From Candidatus Nanopelagicales bacterium (GTDB lineage Bacteria; Actinomycetota; Actinomycetes; S36-B12), in assembly GCA_018399515.1 (NCBI GenBank), contig JAGYOB010000382.1, positions 1-11,488 on the forward strand: 11,488 nt of DNA. Reading direction: 5' to 3'. Below the pieces are notes generated by a model. The model made no database searches, was not told the origin of the DNA, and saw only the letters and a list, made by a program, of their open reading frames with translations. A program made the translations under genes and the position numbers. This document shows positions 1 to 7,351 of this stretch, one piece after another. Each line of letters starts with the position of its first letter. Position 1 is the first letter of the stretch.

Positions 1-22
1 AGATTTCCCCGCGAGGTGTCTA

Positions 23-1609
23 GTGTCCAAGCCCGTCGTGCTCATCGCCGAAGAACTCTCCCCGGCGACTGTCGAGGCCCTCGGCCCAGACTTCGAGATC
101 CGTTACTGCGATGGTGCCGATCGTTCCCAGCTGCTGCCGGCGATCGCGGACGTGGATGCCATCCTGGTTCGTTCAGCCACGAAGGTCGATGCTGAAGCGA
201 TTGCGGCGGCATCGAAACTGAAGGTGATCGCTCGCGCGGGAGTCGGCTTGGACAACGTCGACGTGAAGGCGGCCACGCAGGCTGGTGTCATGGTGGTCAA
301 CGCCCCGACCTCCAACATCGTCAGTGCCGCGGAACTCGCGGTCGGGCTGCTGCTGGCCAGCGCTCGCAAGATCGTTCCGGCCAATCTGTCGCTGAAGGGC
401 GGGGAGTGGAAGCGGTCGAAGTACACCGGTGTTGAATTGACAGAGAAGACCGTCGGCATTGTGGGCCTCGGGCGAATCGGCATCCTGGTGGCTCAGCGTC
501 TATCGGCTTTCGGAGTTCGATTGATCGCCTACGACCCCTATGTGCAGCCTGCTCGCGCCGCTCAGATCGGGGTGCGCATGGTCACCCTCGAGGAGCTGCT
601 GGCCGAGTCGGATTTCATCACCATCCACCTGCCCAAGACACCCGAGACCGCGAACCTGATCGATGCCGAGAAGTTGCGCCTCGTCAAGCCCACCGTGCAC
701 ATCGTCAACGCCGCGCGTGGGGGCATCATCGATGAAGCAGCGTTGTTCGAGGCCATGACCGAGGGTCGGGTAGCGGGCGCGGGCCTGGACGTCTATGCCA
801 GTGAGCCCTGCACCGACTCGCCCCTGTTCGGCTTGGAGAGCGTCGTGGCGACCCCGCACCTTGGCGCCTCGACCGATGAGGCGCAGGAGAAGGCCGGGAT
901 CGCAGTGGCGCGTTCGGTTCGACTGGCGTTGGCCGGGGAACTCGTGCCGGATGCGGTCAACGTGCAAGGCGGGGTGGTCGCTGAACCCATCCGACCCCTG
1001 CTGCCCCTCGCTGAGCATCTCGGGCAGATCGCCAGTGGACTCGTGGAGACCGCCGTCGAACGCGTGGATATCGAAGTCCGTGGTGAAGCTGCCGACCTCG
1101 ACGTCCGGGTCATCGAACTCGCCGCGTTGAAGGGCGTGTTCTCCGGGCTGGTGCACGATGCTGTGTCCTTCGTCAACGCGCCGGTGCTAGCCGAACAGCG
1201 CGGTGTCGAGGTCGCCTTGACGACCGATCGTGAGAGCGCCGATCACCGCACTCTCGTGCGCGTGCGGCTGACCCTTACCGACGGTGTCACCCTGTCGGTG
1301 TCGGGCACGGTGACCGGGGCGCGACACGTGGAGAAACTCGTCGAGGTCGATGAGTTCGACGTCGACGTACCGATCAGCGATCACATGGCGCTGTTCCGCT
1401 ACCACGATCGTCCCGGGATGGTCGGCGTTGTCGGACGCCTGCTCGGTGAGGCACAGATCAACATCGGTGGCATGCAGGTCAGTCGTGACGATGCCGGGGG
1501 TCATGCCCTCATCGTGCTGACAGTGGACAGCCCGGTACCGGCAGCAACCCTGGCGGGCATCGTCGATGAGATCGGAGCTCACACCGGCCGCGGTGTCAGC
1601 GTCGTTTGA
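23..1609 (+). CDS. serA: D-3-phosphoglycerate dehydrogenase, long form with ACT domain
   Basis: Oxidises 3-phosphoglycerate to 3-phosphohydroxypyruvate with NAD, the first step of serine synthesis in the cytosol. The 528-residue protein is the long form. A split substrate-binding domain occupies about residues 1-100 and 290-315. The NAD-binding domain lies between, with the GxGxxG motif GLGRIG at 148-153 and D171 at the end of the next strand. An intervening (ASB-type) domain spans about 320-445, and a C-terminal ACT domain about 455-528 is the usual serine-feedback site. The catalytic triad of the 2-hydroxyacid dehydrogenase family is visible as R232 (ARGGIID), E261 and H279 (PHLGAS). The GTG start is supported by GAGG at 13-16, six bases upstream, and by family-like sequence from the first residues. 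The 3' end overlaps the convergent MFS gene by 14 bases. Only 22 bases precede it, so any upstream operon partner is unseen. Confidence 0.97.
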   Translation: MSKPVVLIAEELSPATVEALGPDFEIRYCDGADRSQLLPAIADVDAILVRSATKVDAEAIAAASKLKVIARAGVGLDNVDVKAATQAGVMVVNAPTSNIVSAAELAVGLLLASARKIVPANLSLKGGEWKRSKYTGVELTEKTVGIVGLGRIGILVAQRLSAFGVRLIAYDPYVQPARAAQIGVRMVTLEELLAESDFITIHLPKTPETANLIDAEKLRLVKPTVHIVNAARGGIIDEAALFEAMTEGRVAGAGLDVYASEPCTDSPLFGLESVVATPHLGASTDEAQEKAGIAVARSVRLALAGELVPDAVNVQGGVVAEPIRPLLPLAEHLGQIASGLVETAVERVDIEVRGEAADLDVRVIELAALKGVFSGLVHDAVSFVNAPVLAEQRGVEVALTTDRESADHRTLVRVRLTLTDGVTLSVSGTVTGARHVEKLVEVDEFDVDVPISDHMALFRYHDRPGMVGVVGRLLGEAQINIGGMQVSRDDAGGHALIVLTVDSPVPAATLAGIVDEIGAHTGRGVSVV

Positions 1610-3137
1610 TTCCCGAACGCAGCAGCCATAGGCACACCGCGAGTGTGACCAGCGATGTAGCAAGACCGACCAGGTAGGCGAACATCGAAGCGTCGACGAA
1701 CGCCGAATCAGCAGCGGCCTCCAGTGTGCTGCGGGCCGGCTCGGGCAAAGTTTCAGCGATGGACATCGTCTGCTGCAGTGAGCCCGTCGCGCCTGCTGGT
1801 ACGACGTCGCCCAACGAAGCAAGAGTTGGTTGAAGCGCAAACCCGTATGCTGAACTCAACGCCGTACCCAGAAGGGCGACGCCCGCCGCTGCACCGGCGA
1901 AACGAGAGAACATGCTCGTCCCGGCGGCCGATCCGGTCTTGGCAGCAGGAAGGCCGTTGAGGATCACCACCGACCCCAGCGGAATCGTCAGTCCCCACCC
2001 GACTGCGCTGACGCAGGTCGCCGCTATCACCGGTAGCAAGCTCGACGCGGGGGCGGTCGCAGCCAGCAGGGCGAAGCCGCCGGAGATGAAGGCGAGTCCG
2101 AGGATGAGTGCTCGGGGTGTTCCGATGCGCTCGGCGATCTTCGGGGCGACGCGTGAGACCAACCAGAAGACCAGTGCAAGCGGAACCATGGCAAGTCCGG
2201 CGACCAGCACGCTGTAACCGTCCACTCCCTGCAGATGCTGGGGGACGAGGAACAAGATTCCGGTGAACGCAACGTAGGTGGTGAACAGTGCGAGCGCTGC
2301 CGCCGTGACAGGGCGCTCGGCGAGCACGCGAATATCGAACAGGGGGTCTGTGCGTCGCAGTTCCCACATCACGAAGGCTGCCACGATGACGCCACCGGCG
2401 ACGATCGCTGATAACACCGGCGGCGACCACGACCACCGGGGACCCTCGATCAATCCTCCGAGCAGCAGGGCGAATCCCAGGACCGACAGCACCGCGCCGA
2501 TGACATCGAGGCGCCCCATGGTCTGTCCGCGGCCCTCAGGAAGAACGAACGAGCCCACGATGAGGAACACCAGCAGCGGGGGCACGTTGACGAAGAAGAT
2601 CCAATTCCACGACAGGGTGCTCACCAGTAGGCCACCTGCTATCGGACCGATGGCGACGCCGAGGGCTCCCGCCGTGGCCCACCACGCGATGGCCCGTGCG
2701 CGCTTGTCCGGCGGGAAGATCCCGGAGATGAGAGACAGTGCCGGGGTGAGCAGGAGCGCAGCACCTATTCCTTGGATCGATCGTGCGGCGATCAGCGGGC
2801 CGACCGCGGCGGAGAGGCCGGCCACGGTGGTTCCGGCGAGGAACAGCAGGAGTCCGGAGAGAAACACCCACTTGCGCGACAGGTGCTCACCGAGAGCGGC
2901 TCCGAGCAGGATGAGACCAGCGAGTGCGATGTTGTACGAGTCCACGATCCATTGCAGATCCGCTGTGCTCGCATCAAGACCGGCCCCAATGGCGGGAACC
3001 GCGACGTTGATGATCGTGATATCCAGGCCGACCACGAACGCAACGCCACAGATGACGAGCAGCGCAGGACCGGAGCCCCCCTCGGCACCCTCACCTCCGG
3101 TGCGGTGCAATCTGTGCTCGAGGTGAGGCAACAGCAT
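1596..3137 (-). CDS. MFS multidrug-type transporter, DHA2 (EmrB/QacA-like) family
   Basis: A 513-residue inner-membrane protein made almost entirely of hydrophobic segments, with the length expected for the 14-helix DHA2 drug:proton antiporters. Visible family motifs are LDITIINVAVP (38-48, helix 1), LIAARSIQGIGAALL in the motif B region (about 115-130), GVAIGPIAGGLL in the motif C region (about 160-171) and SWNWIFFVNVPP just after it, a DHA2 hallmark. The motif A loop reads GEHLSRKW, with the usual Asp and Gly changed, so it is somewhat divergent. The ATG start lies 24 bases after the leuA stop with no clear Shine-Dalgarno, so it is probably co-transcribed with leuA. The substrate cannot be read from sequence. 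Export of a branched-chain amino acid or keto acid is only a guess from the neighbour. The reading frame is intact. Confidence 0.9.
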   Translation of the reverse strand: MLLPHLEHRLHRTGGEGAEGGSGPALLVICGVAFVVGLDITIINVAVPAIGAGLDASTADLQWIVDSYNIALAGLILLGAALGEHLSRKWVFLSGLLLFLAGTTVAGLSAAVGPLIAARSIQGIGAALLLTPALSLISGIFPPDKRARAIAWWATAGALGVAIGPIAGGLLVSTLSWNWIFFVNVPPLLVFLIVGSFVLPEGRGQTMGRLDVIGAVLSVLGFALLLGGLIEGPRWSWSPPVLSAIVAGGVIVAAFVMWELRRTDPLFDIRVLAERPVTAAALALFTTYVAFTGILFLVPQHLQGVDGYSVLVAGLAMVPLALVFWLVSRVAPKIAERIGTPRALILGLAFISGGFALLAATAPASSLLPVIAATCVSAVGWGLTIPLGSVVILNGLPAAKTGSAAGTSMFSRFAGAAAGVALLGTALSSAYGFALQPTLASLGDVVPAGATGSLQQTMSIAETLPEPARSTLEAAADSAFVDASMFAYLVGLATSLVTLAVCLWLLRSGIKRR

Positions 3138-3161
3138 GAAGACCAGCCAAGCAGTCGCGAA

Positions 3162-4940
3162 TTAGTTGCGCAAGGACCTGTTGACCGCGCTGATGATCGC
3201 CTTCAACGATGACGTCGTGATGGACGGATCAATACCGACACCCCACAGCACCTGGCCGTTAACCGCGCACTCGCAATACGACGCTGCGATCGCATCCCCA
3301 CCGGCGCTCATGGCGTGCTCGGCGTAGTCGAGCACCCGCACATCAAGATCGAGTTCGCTCAACGCCGCGCAGAAAGCGGCAACGGGTCCGTTACCCGATC
3401 CGCTGACGCTGATCTGACGATCTTCATCGAGCAGGGCGACGTCCACGGTGGTCTGCCCATCGACGGCGGAATCCTGGCGGACGGAAACGAGGGAGAAGCG
3501 GCCCCACGATGCAGCCGGGTCGGGCAGGTACTCAGAGGAGAAAGCCGCCCACATGTTCTCCGGCGAGATCTCGCCCCCTTCGGAATCCGTGCGTTCTTGG
3601 ACCACGTGGGAGAACTCGATCTGCAGTCGACGTGGGAGTTCGAGCCTGTGTTCGGTGCGCATGATGTAGGCGATTCCGCCCTTACCCGACTGCGAGTTGA
3701 CTCGGATCACTGCTTCGTACGTGCGCCCGACATCCTTGGGGTCGATGGGTAGATAGGGCACCTCCCACGGAAAGTCGTCAACGTCGGTCTCGTCGGCCAG
3801 AGCTTCAGCCTCCAGTGCGCGCAGCCCCTTGTTGATCGCGTCCTGATGTGACCCGGAGAAGGCGGTGTACACCAGGTCGCCGCCGTAGGGGTGGCGTTCG
3901 TTGACGGGGAGTTGATTGCAGTATTCGACGGTGCGACGGATGTCGTCGATGTCGGAGAAGTCGATCTGCGGATCGATGCCCTGGCTGAACAGGTTCATAC
4001 CGAGGGTGACCAGGCACACGTTGCCGGTTCGCTCACCATTGCCGAACAGGCACCCCTCGATGCGGTCGGCGCCGGCGAGGTATCCCAGCTCGGCCGCGGC
4101 CACAGCGGTTCCTCGGTCGTTGTGCGGATGCAGGCTGAGCACGAGGGAATCGCGGCGTGCAAGGTTGCGATTCATCCATTCGATGGAGTCTGCGTAGACG
4201 TTCGGGGTGGCCATTTCCACCGTGGCCGGCAGGTTCACGATCACCTTGCGCTCGGGAGTCGGCTGCCACACGTCGGTGACGGCGTCGACCACCTCGACGG
4301 CGTATTCCAGCTCAGTCCCGGTAAAAGACTCAGGGGAGTACTCGAAGTACACGTCGGTCTCGTCGGCGATCTGCTCGGCGTACTTCAGGCATAGCTGCGC
4401 ACCGTGGACCGCGATGTCCTTGATGCCGTCGCGATCGAGACCGAAGACGACCCGTCGCTGGAGTGTCGAGGTGGAGTTGTACAAGTGCACGATGGCTTGC
4501 TTGGCGCCGCGGATCGCGTCGAAGGTGCGCTCGATGAGGTGTTCACGCGATTGCGTCAGGACCTGGATGAGGACGTCATCGGGAATCAAGTCCTCCTCGA
4601 TGAGCATGCGGACGAAATCGAAATCGGTCTGCGATGCCGAGGGGAAACCGACCTCGATCTCCTTATAGCCCATGTCGACCAGCAACTGGAACATGCGCTT
4701 CTTGCGCCCGGGTGTCATCGGGTCGATCAAGGCCTGGTTGCCATCGCGCAGATCGACCGCGCACCAGCGTGGAGCGGTGGTGATCGTGTGGTCGGGCCAC
4801 GTGCGATCGGTCAGATCGACGGGGGTGAAGGGCCGATAGCGATGCCAGGGCATTCCTGACGGTCGCTGGGCGAAACGACGCTCATAGTCGTTGCTTGCCG
4901 GGGTGCCGTTGTTTGCCGGGGTGTTGGTCGAACTGGTCAC
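3162..4940 (-). CDS. leuA: 2-isopropylmalate synthase
   Basis: Condenses acetyl-CoA with 2-ketoisovalerate to 2-isopropylmalate, the committed leucine step, in the cytosol. The 592 residues match the longer actinobacterial form. The DRE-TIM barrel covers about residues 50-330, with the R65-D66-G67 loop (DLRDGNQ), the metal-binding HPHND motif (H271, H273) and GNGERTGN (300-307). SGSHQDAINKG (362-372) is typical of this subtype. The C-terminal LeuA dimer/regulatory domain (about 470-592), with HAMSAGGDA near 542-550, is the usual leucine-feedback site. The GTG start is chosen because GAGGAG sits five bases upstream (minus strand 4951-4946). The ATG at 4945-4943 is out of frame and stops after two codons. 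Expression is likely controlled by the leader peptide and RNA structure at 4945-5085. The MFS gene follows after 24 bases. Confidence 0.97.
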   Translation of the reverse strand: MTSSTNTPANNGTPASNDYERRFAQRPSGMPWHRYRPFTPVDLTDRTWPDHTITTAPRWCAVDLRDGNQALIDPMTPGRKKRMFQLLVDMGYKEIEVGFPSASQTDFDFVRMLIEEDLIPDDVLIQVLTQSREHLIERTFDAIRGAKQAIVHLYNSTSTLQRRVVFGLDRDGIKDIAVHGAQLCLKYAEQIADETDVYFEYSPESFTGTELEYAVEVVDAVTDVWQPTPERKVIVNLPATVEMATPNVYADSIEWMNRNLARRDSLVLSLHPHNDRGTAVAAAELGYLAGADRIEGCLFGNGERTGNVCLVTLGMNLFSQGIDPQIDFSDIDDIRRTVEYCNQLPVNERHPYGGDLVYTAFSGSHQDAINKGLRALEAEALADETDVDDFPWEVPYLPIDPKDVGRTYEAVIRVNSQSGKGGIAYIMRTEHRLELPRRLQIEFSHVVQERTDSEGGEISPENMWAAFSSEYLPDPAASWGRFSLVSVRQDSAVDGQTTVDVALLDEDRQISVSGSGNGPVAAFCAALSELDLDVRVLDYAEHAMSAGGDAIAASYCECAVNGQVLWGVGIDPSITTSSLKAIISAVNRSLRN

Positions 4941-4944
4941 GTCA

Positions 4945-4994
4945 TCTCCTCAGTGCTTGCGCAGTGCGGGTGGGGTGACCGGCGAATGAGGAGA
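4945..4994 (-). promoter_or_regulatory. leuA Shine-Dalgarno with upstream anti-Shine-Dalgarno complement
   Basis: On the minus strand the leuA ribosome site reads TGAGGAGA (4952-4945). Upstream in the same RNA, TCTCCTCA (4994-4987) is its perfect 8-base complement, extendable by one G-U pair. If they pair, the ribosome site is hidden in a stem whose loop (4986-4953) contains the 3' strand of the pseudoknot. This fits control of translation initiation, and no T-run terminator is seen before leuA. The complementarity is read directly; its regulatory role is inferred. Confidence 0.6.
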
Positions 4995-5033
4995 CCCCGC
5001 GACGAGTGGGCCGGTCGTTAGGCCTCGTCGCGG
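4977..5033 (-). promoter_or_regulatory. leuA leader hairpin and pseudoknot (LEU element-like)
   Basis: The minus-strand RNA has a perfect 10-bp hairpin, CCGCGACGAG (5033-5024) with CTCGTCGCGG (5006-4997), around a 17-base loop. The loop contains GACCGGC (5016-5010), exactly complementary to GCCGGTC (4983-4977) downstream, so a 7-bp pseudoknot can form. The leader peptide runs into this structure and stops with TAA inside the loop (5020-5018). From memory, a conserved pseudoknot called the LEU element was described upstream of leuA in many Actinobacteria; I could not compare this copy with it. The pairing is seen in sequence; the assignment is by resemblance and position. Confidence 0.72.
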
Positions 5034-5071
5034 CAGCCAAGGAGCAGCATGTGCTGCAGGTTCGCCAACAT
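5018..5071 (-). CDS. leuA leader peptide with a leucine-codon run
   Basis: A 17-codon ORF encodes MLANLQHMLLLGCRDEA followed by TAA. Five of its 17 residues are Leu, and codons 9-11 are CTG CTC CTT (5047-5039), placed five bases before the first arm of the hairpin at 5033. A ribosome stalled there for lack of charged tRNA-Leu would alter folding of the downstream RNA, as in classical amino-acid leaders. No Shine-Dalgarno precedes it. A TATGCT hexamer ends eight bases upstream of the ATG, so the message is probably leaderless or nearly so. The product is presumably a short-lived peptide with no function beyond regulation. Confidence 0.75.
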   Translation of the reverse strand: MLANLQHMLLLGCRDEA

Positions 5072-5079
5072 CAAAGGCG

Positions 5080-5085
5080 AGCATA
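5080..5085 (-). promoter_or_regulatory. leuA leader -10 hexamer TATGCT
   Basis: Minus-strand TATGCT (5085-5080) fits the actinobacterial TAnnnT pattern and puts the transcript start at about 5073-5071, at the leader-peptide ATG. At the expected -35 distance the sequence is GGCAAG (5108-5103), a poor match. An inverted repeat CCTG-CA-CAGG (5088-5097) lies in the spacer and could be an operator, but nothing else supports that. Confidence 0.5.
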
Positions 5086-5129
5086 CACCTGCACAGGGCC
5101 GGCTTGCCGACTGTGGGTGAGTCACGCGC

Positions 5130-5135
5130 TACTCT
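5130..5135 (+). promoter_or_regulatory. leuB -10 hexamer TACTCT, leaderless-type promoter
   Basis: TACTCT ends eight bases before the leuB ATG at 5144, so transcription should begin at or next to the start codon. The bases between (ctgccccc) contain no Shine-Dalgarno, consistent with a leaderless mRNA. The -35 region (about 5107-5112, ccgact) is weak. It overlaps the -35 region of the divergent leuA promoter, so the two may influence each other. A small inverted repeat GTGA-G-TCAC (5117-5125) lies in the spacer. Confidence 0.5.
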
Positions 5136-5143
5136 CTGCCCCC

Positions 5144-6187
5144 ATGGCGCAACAGGTGAATCTCGCCCTCATCCCCGGCGATGGCATTGGTTCTGAGGTG
5201 GTGGCTGAAGCACTCAAGGTCCTCGATGCCGTCCGCGGCGACCTGTCGGTGACCACCGTCGAATACGACCTTGGTGCCCGCCGCTACAACCGGACGGGCG
5301 AGACACTTCCCGACAGTGTCCTGGAGGAACTGCGCGGCTACGACGCGATCCTGCTTGGGGCGATCGGTGATCCCAGCGTCGCGCCGGGCATCTTGGAGCG
5401 CGGCGTCCTACTGCCGTTGCGGTTCGCCCTCGATCATCACGTCAACTACCGGCCGGTGAAACTATTCCCGGGGGTGGCCTCGCCGTTGACGGGGAAAGGG
5501 CCCGACGAGATCGACTTCGTGGTCTTCCGCGAGGGCACCGAGGGACCGTACGTCGGTGCCGGCGGGGTGCTTCGTCGGGGGACCGTGCACGAGGTCGCGA
5601 CCGAGGAGAGCTTGAACACCGCCTTTGGAGCCGAGCGGATCATCCGAGAGGCCTTTCGCCGCGCCATGCGCCGACGCAAGCACGTCACCTTGGTGCACAA
5701 GACGAACGTGCTGACCAACTCCGGCAGTCTGTGGCAGCGGACCTTCGATCGGGTTGCGGCAGAGTTCCCCGAGGTCACGACCGCCTACCAGCACGTCGAC
5801 GCGGCCGCGATGTTCTTCGTCACGTCACCGGAGCGTTTCGATGTCATCGTCACGGACAATCTCTTCGGTGACATCCTCACCGACATCGGCGCAGCCATCA
5901 GCGGTGGCATCGGGCTGGCGGCTAGCGGCAACCTCGATCCCAGCCGGACCAACCCGAGCATGTTCGAACCCGTCCACGGATCAGCACCGGACATCGTCGG
6001 GCAGGGCAAGGCAGATCCGACAGCGACGGTCTTGAGCCTGGCGCTGCTGCTGGATTTCATCGGCGAAGAGGAGATGGCCGGTCGTGTCGAGGCGGCCGTC
6101 GAAGCAGACCTCGCGGCGCGGGGGTCCACCGTCCGGTCGACCAGCGAGATCGGCGATGCTCTCGCCGAGCGCGCTGCTGTCAAGTAG
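5144..6187 (+). CDS. leuB: 3-isopropylmalate dehydrogenase
   Basis: Oxidises and decarboxylates 3-isopropylmalate to 2-ketoisocaproate with NAD. It is expected also to act on 3-methylmalate in the citramalate route to isoleucine. From MAQQVNLALIPGDGIG the protein is 347 residues, the normal length. Visible are PGDGIG at the N terminus, the substrate-binding LERGVLLPLRF (84-94), the active-site Tyr in REGTEGPYVG (Y126), K166 (VHKTNVL), the Mg-binding acids D199, D223 and D227 (TDNLFGDILTD) and the NAD-loop motif EPVHGSAPDI (255-264). The ATG at 5144 is chosen because homology begins there and a -10 hexamer lies eight bases upstream. An in-frame extension to 5006 would run through the leuA leader and has no family sequence. 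ilvE follows after 11 bases. Confidence 0.97.
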   Translation: MAQQVNLALIPGDGIGSEVVAEALKVLDAVRGDLSVTTVEYDLGARRYNRTGETLPDSVLEELRGYDAILLGAIGDPSVAPGILERGVLLPLRFALDHHVNYRPVKLFPGVASPLTGKGPDEIDFVVFREGTEGPYVGAGGVLRRGTVHEVATEESLNTAFGAERIIREAFRRAMRRRKHVTLVHKTNVLTNSGSLWQRTFDRVAAEFPEVTTAYQHVDAAAMFFVTSPERFDVIVTDNLFGDILTDIGAAISGGIGLAASGNLDPSRTNPSMFEPVHGSAPDIVGQGKADPTATVLSLALLLDFIGEEEMAGRVEAAVEADLAARGSTVRSTSEIGDALAERAAVK

Positions 6188-6190
6188 CGT
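6185..6190 (+). promoter_or_regulatory. Possible internal -10 hexamer TAGCGT before ilvE
   Basis: TAGCGT overlaps the leuB stop codon and ends eight bases before the ilvE ATG at 6199, with no Shine-Dalgarno between. The spacing matches the leuB and leuA-leader promoters, so ilvE may have its own leaderless start as well as readthrough from leuB. The stop codon supplies the TAG by itself, so this could be chance. Confidence 0.28.
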
Positions 6191-6198
6191 CACCTGCC

Positions 6199-7311
6199 AT
6201 GAGCACCCTGAGCGCCGGCCTGTGGCCGATCGCCGATCATCGCGGCGAGGAAGGCATCCCGGCTGCACGCCGTGAGGAGATCCTCACTGATCCTGGCTTC
6301 GGCCGGTTCTTCACCGATCACATGGTGCGCGCCCGATGGACGGCTGATGGCGGATGGCACGATGCCGAACTCGTCGCCTATGCGCCCTTGACGCTCGACC
6401 CTGCAACGAACTTCATCCACTACGGCCAATCGATCTTCGAGGGTCTCAAAGCCTATCGGCACGCTGACGACAGCATCTGGACCTTCCGCCCCCTCGCCAA
6501 CGCCCGTCGGTTCGCCAACAGTGCGCGCCGGCTTGCGATGGCGGAGTTACCCGCCGAGTTGTTCCTCGCCAGTCTCGAGGCGCTGGTTCAAGCCGATCGG
6601 GACTGGGTGCCGAGTCGGCCCGAGCACTCGTTGTATCTGCGACCGTTCATGTTCTCGACCGAAGTCGGTCTCGGCGTCCGCCCGGCGAACGCCTACGAGT
6701 ATCTGCTCATCGCCTCGCCGGCCGCCGCGTACTTCGCCGACGGTGTGAAACCGGTGAGTGTGTGGCTGTCCGATGACTACGTTCGCGCGGCGCCCGGTGG
6801 AACAGGTGAGGCCAAATGCGCGGGCAATTACGCCGCGTCACTCATCGCGCAGGCTGAGGCTTCGCAGCATGGTTGCGACCAAGTGGTGTGGCTTGATGCT
6901 GTCGAGCGCCGTTACATCGAGGAGATGGGCGGGATGAACCTGTACTTCGTGTATGGGGCAGGGGACTCTGCACGGCTGCTCACCCCGGCGTTGACGGGCA
7001 CCTTGCTTCCGGGGGTGACGCGAGACTCCCTCCTGGTCCTCGCCGAGGACCTCGGCATCAAGGCCGATGAAGGTCGAATCTCAGTGGAGGAGTGGCGCGA
7101 CGGGTGCGCTTCGGGGGAGATCACGGAGGTCTTCGCCTGTGGCACCGCCGCCGTCGTGACGCCGGTCGGGACTGTGAAGTCGCGCGAAGGGTCGTGGCAG
7201 GTGGGCGGTGGTGGCGCTGGTGCCGTCACCATGCGCTTGCGCCAGTCGCTTTTGGATATCCAGGGCGGCCAGGCACCCGATCGTCACCAGTGGCTGCACC
7301 GATTGGCCTGA
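6199..7311 (+). CDS. ilvE: Branched-chain-amino-acid aminotransferase
   Basis: A PLP-dependent fold-type IV enzyme that transfers amino groups between glutamate and the keto acids of Leu, Ile and Val, the last step for all three. At 370 residues it is the class II (actinobacterial/eukaryote-like) length. Typical sequence includes DPGFGRFFTDHM (31-42), HYGQSIFEGLKAYR (74-87) with the substrate-side Tyr and Arg, LYLRPFMFSTE (146-155), the Schiff-base lysine K206 in GEAKCAGNYA, EMGGMNLYFV (from 242) whose Glu contacts the pyridine nitrogen, and CGTAAVVTPVG (314-324). The ATG sits 11 bases after leuB, so the two are probably one unit, although a TAGCGT hexamer could give a separate leaderless start. 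A strong terminator further on (7418-7446) would end its transcripts. Confidence 0.96.
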   Translation: MSTLSAGLWPIADHRGEEGIPAARREEILTDPGFGRFFTDHMVRARWTADGGWHDAELVAYAPLTLDPATNFIHYGQSIFEGLKAYRHADDSIWTFRPLANARRFANSARRLAMAELPAELFLASLEALVQADRDWVPSRPEHSLYLRPFMFSTEVGLGVRPANAYEYLLIASPAAAYFADGVKPVSVWLSDDYVRAAPGGTGEAKCAGNYAASLIAQAEASQHGCDQVVWLDAVERRYIEEMGGMNLYFVYGAGDSARLLTPALTGTLLPGVTRDSLLVLAEDLGIKADEGRISVEEWRDGCASGEITEVFACGTAAVVTPVGTVKSREGSWQVGGGGAGAVTMRLRQSLLDIQGGQAPDRHQWLHRLA

Positions 7312-7317
7312 TCCGGT

Positions 7318-7345
7318 CTCGACGGGTCGGCACGGGGGGTATGGT
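7318..7345 (+). promoter_or_regulatory. Promoter for the cimA leader (CTCGAC / TATGGT)
   Basis: TATGGT (7340-7345) fits the actinobacterial -10 pattern. CTCGAC (7318-7323) is a moderate -35 match with a 16-base spacer. Transcription would start near 7352, which is the GTG of a short leader ORF. It lies directly downstream of ilvE (stop at 7311) and would drive cimA and probably the FAH gene and gltX. Confidence 0.5.
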
Positions 7346-7351
7346 GGGGCT

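Noticed and set aside
500..1156. 218-codon minus-strand open frame inside serA
   Set aside because: It is an antisense shadow of a clearly conserved gene with no recognisable protein family.
5006..5143. N-terminal extension of leuB to an upstream in-frame ATG
   Set aside because: It would run antisense through the leuA leader hairpin and both promoters. It has no family sequence, whereas LeuB homology starts at MAQQVNLALIPGDG with a -10 hexamer eight bases before that ATG.
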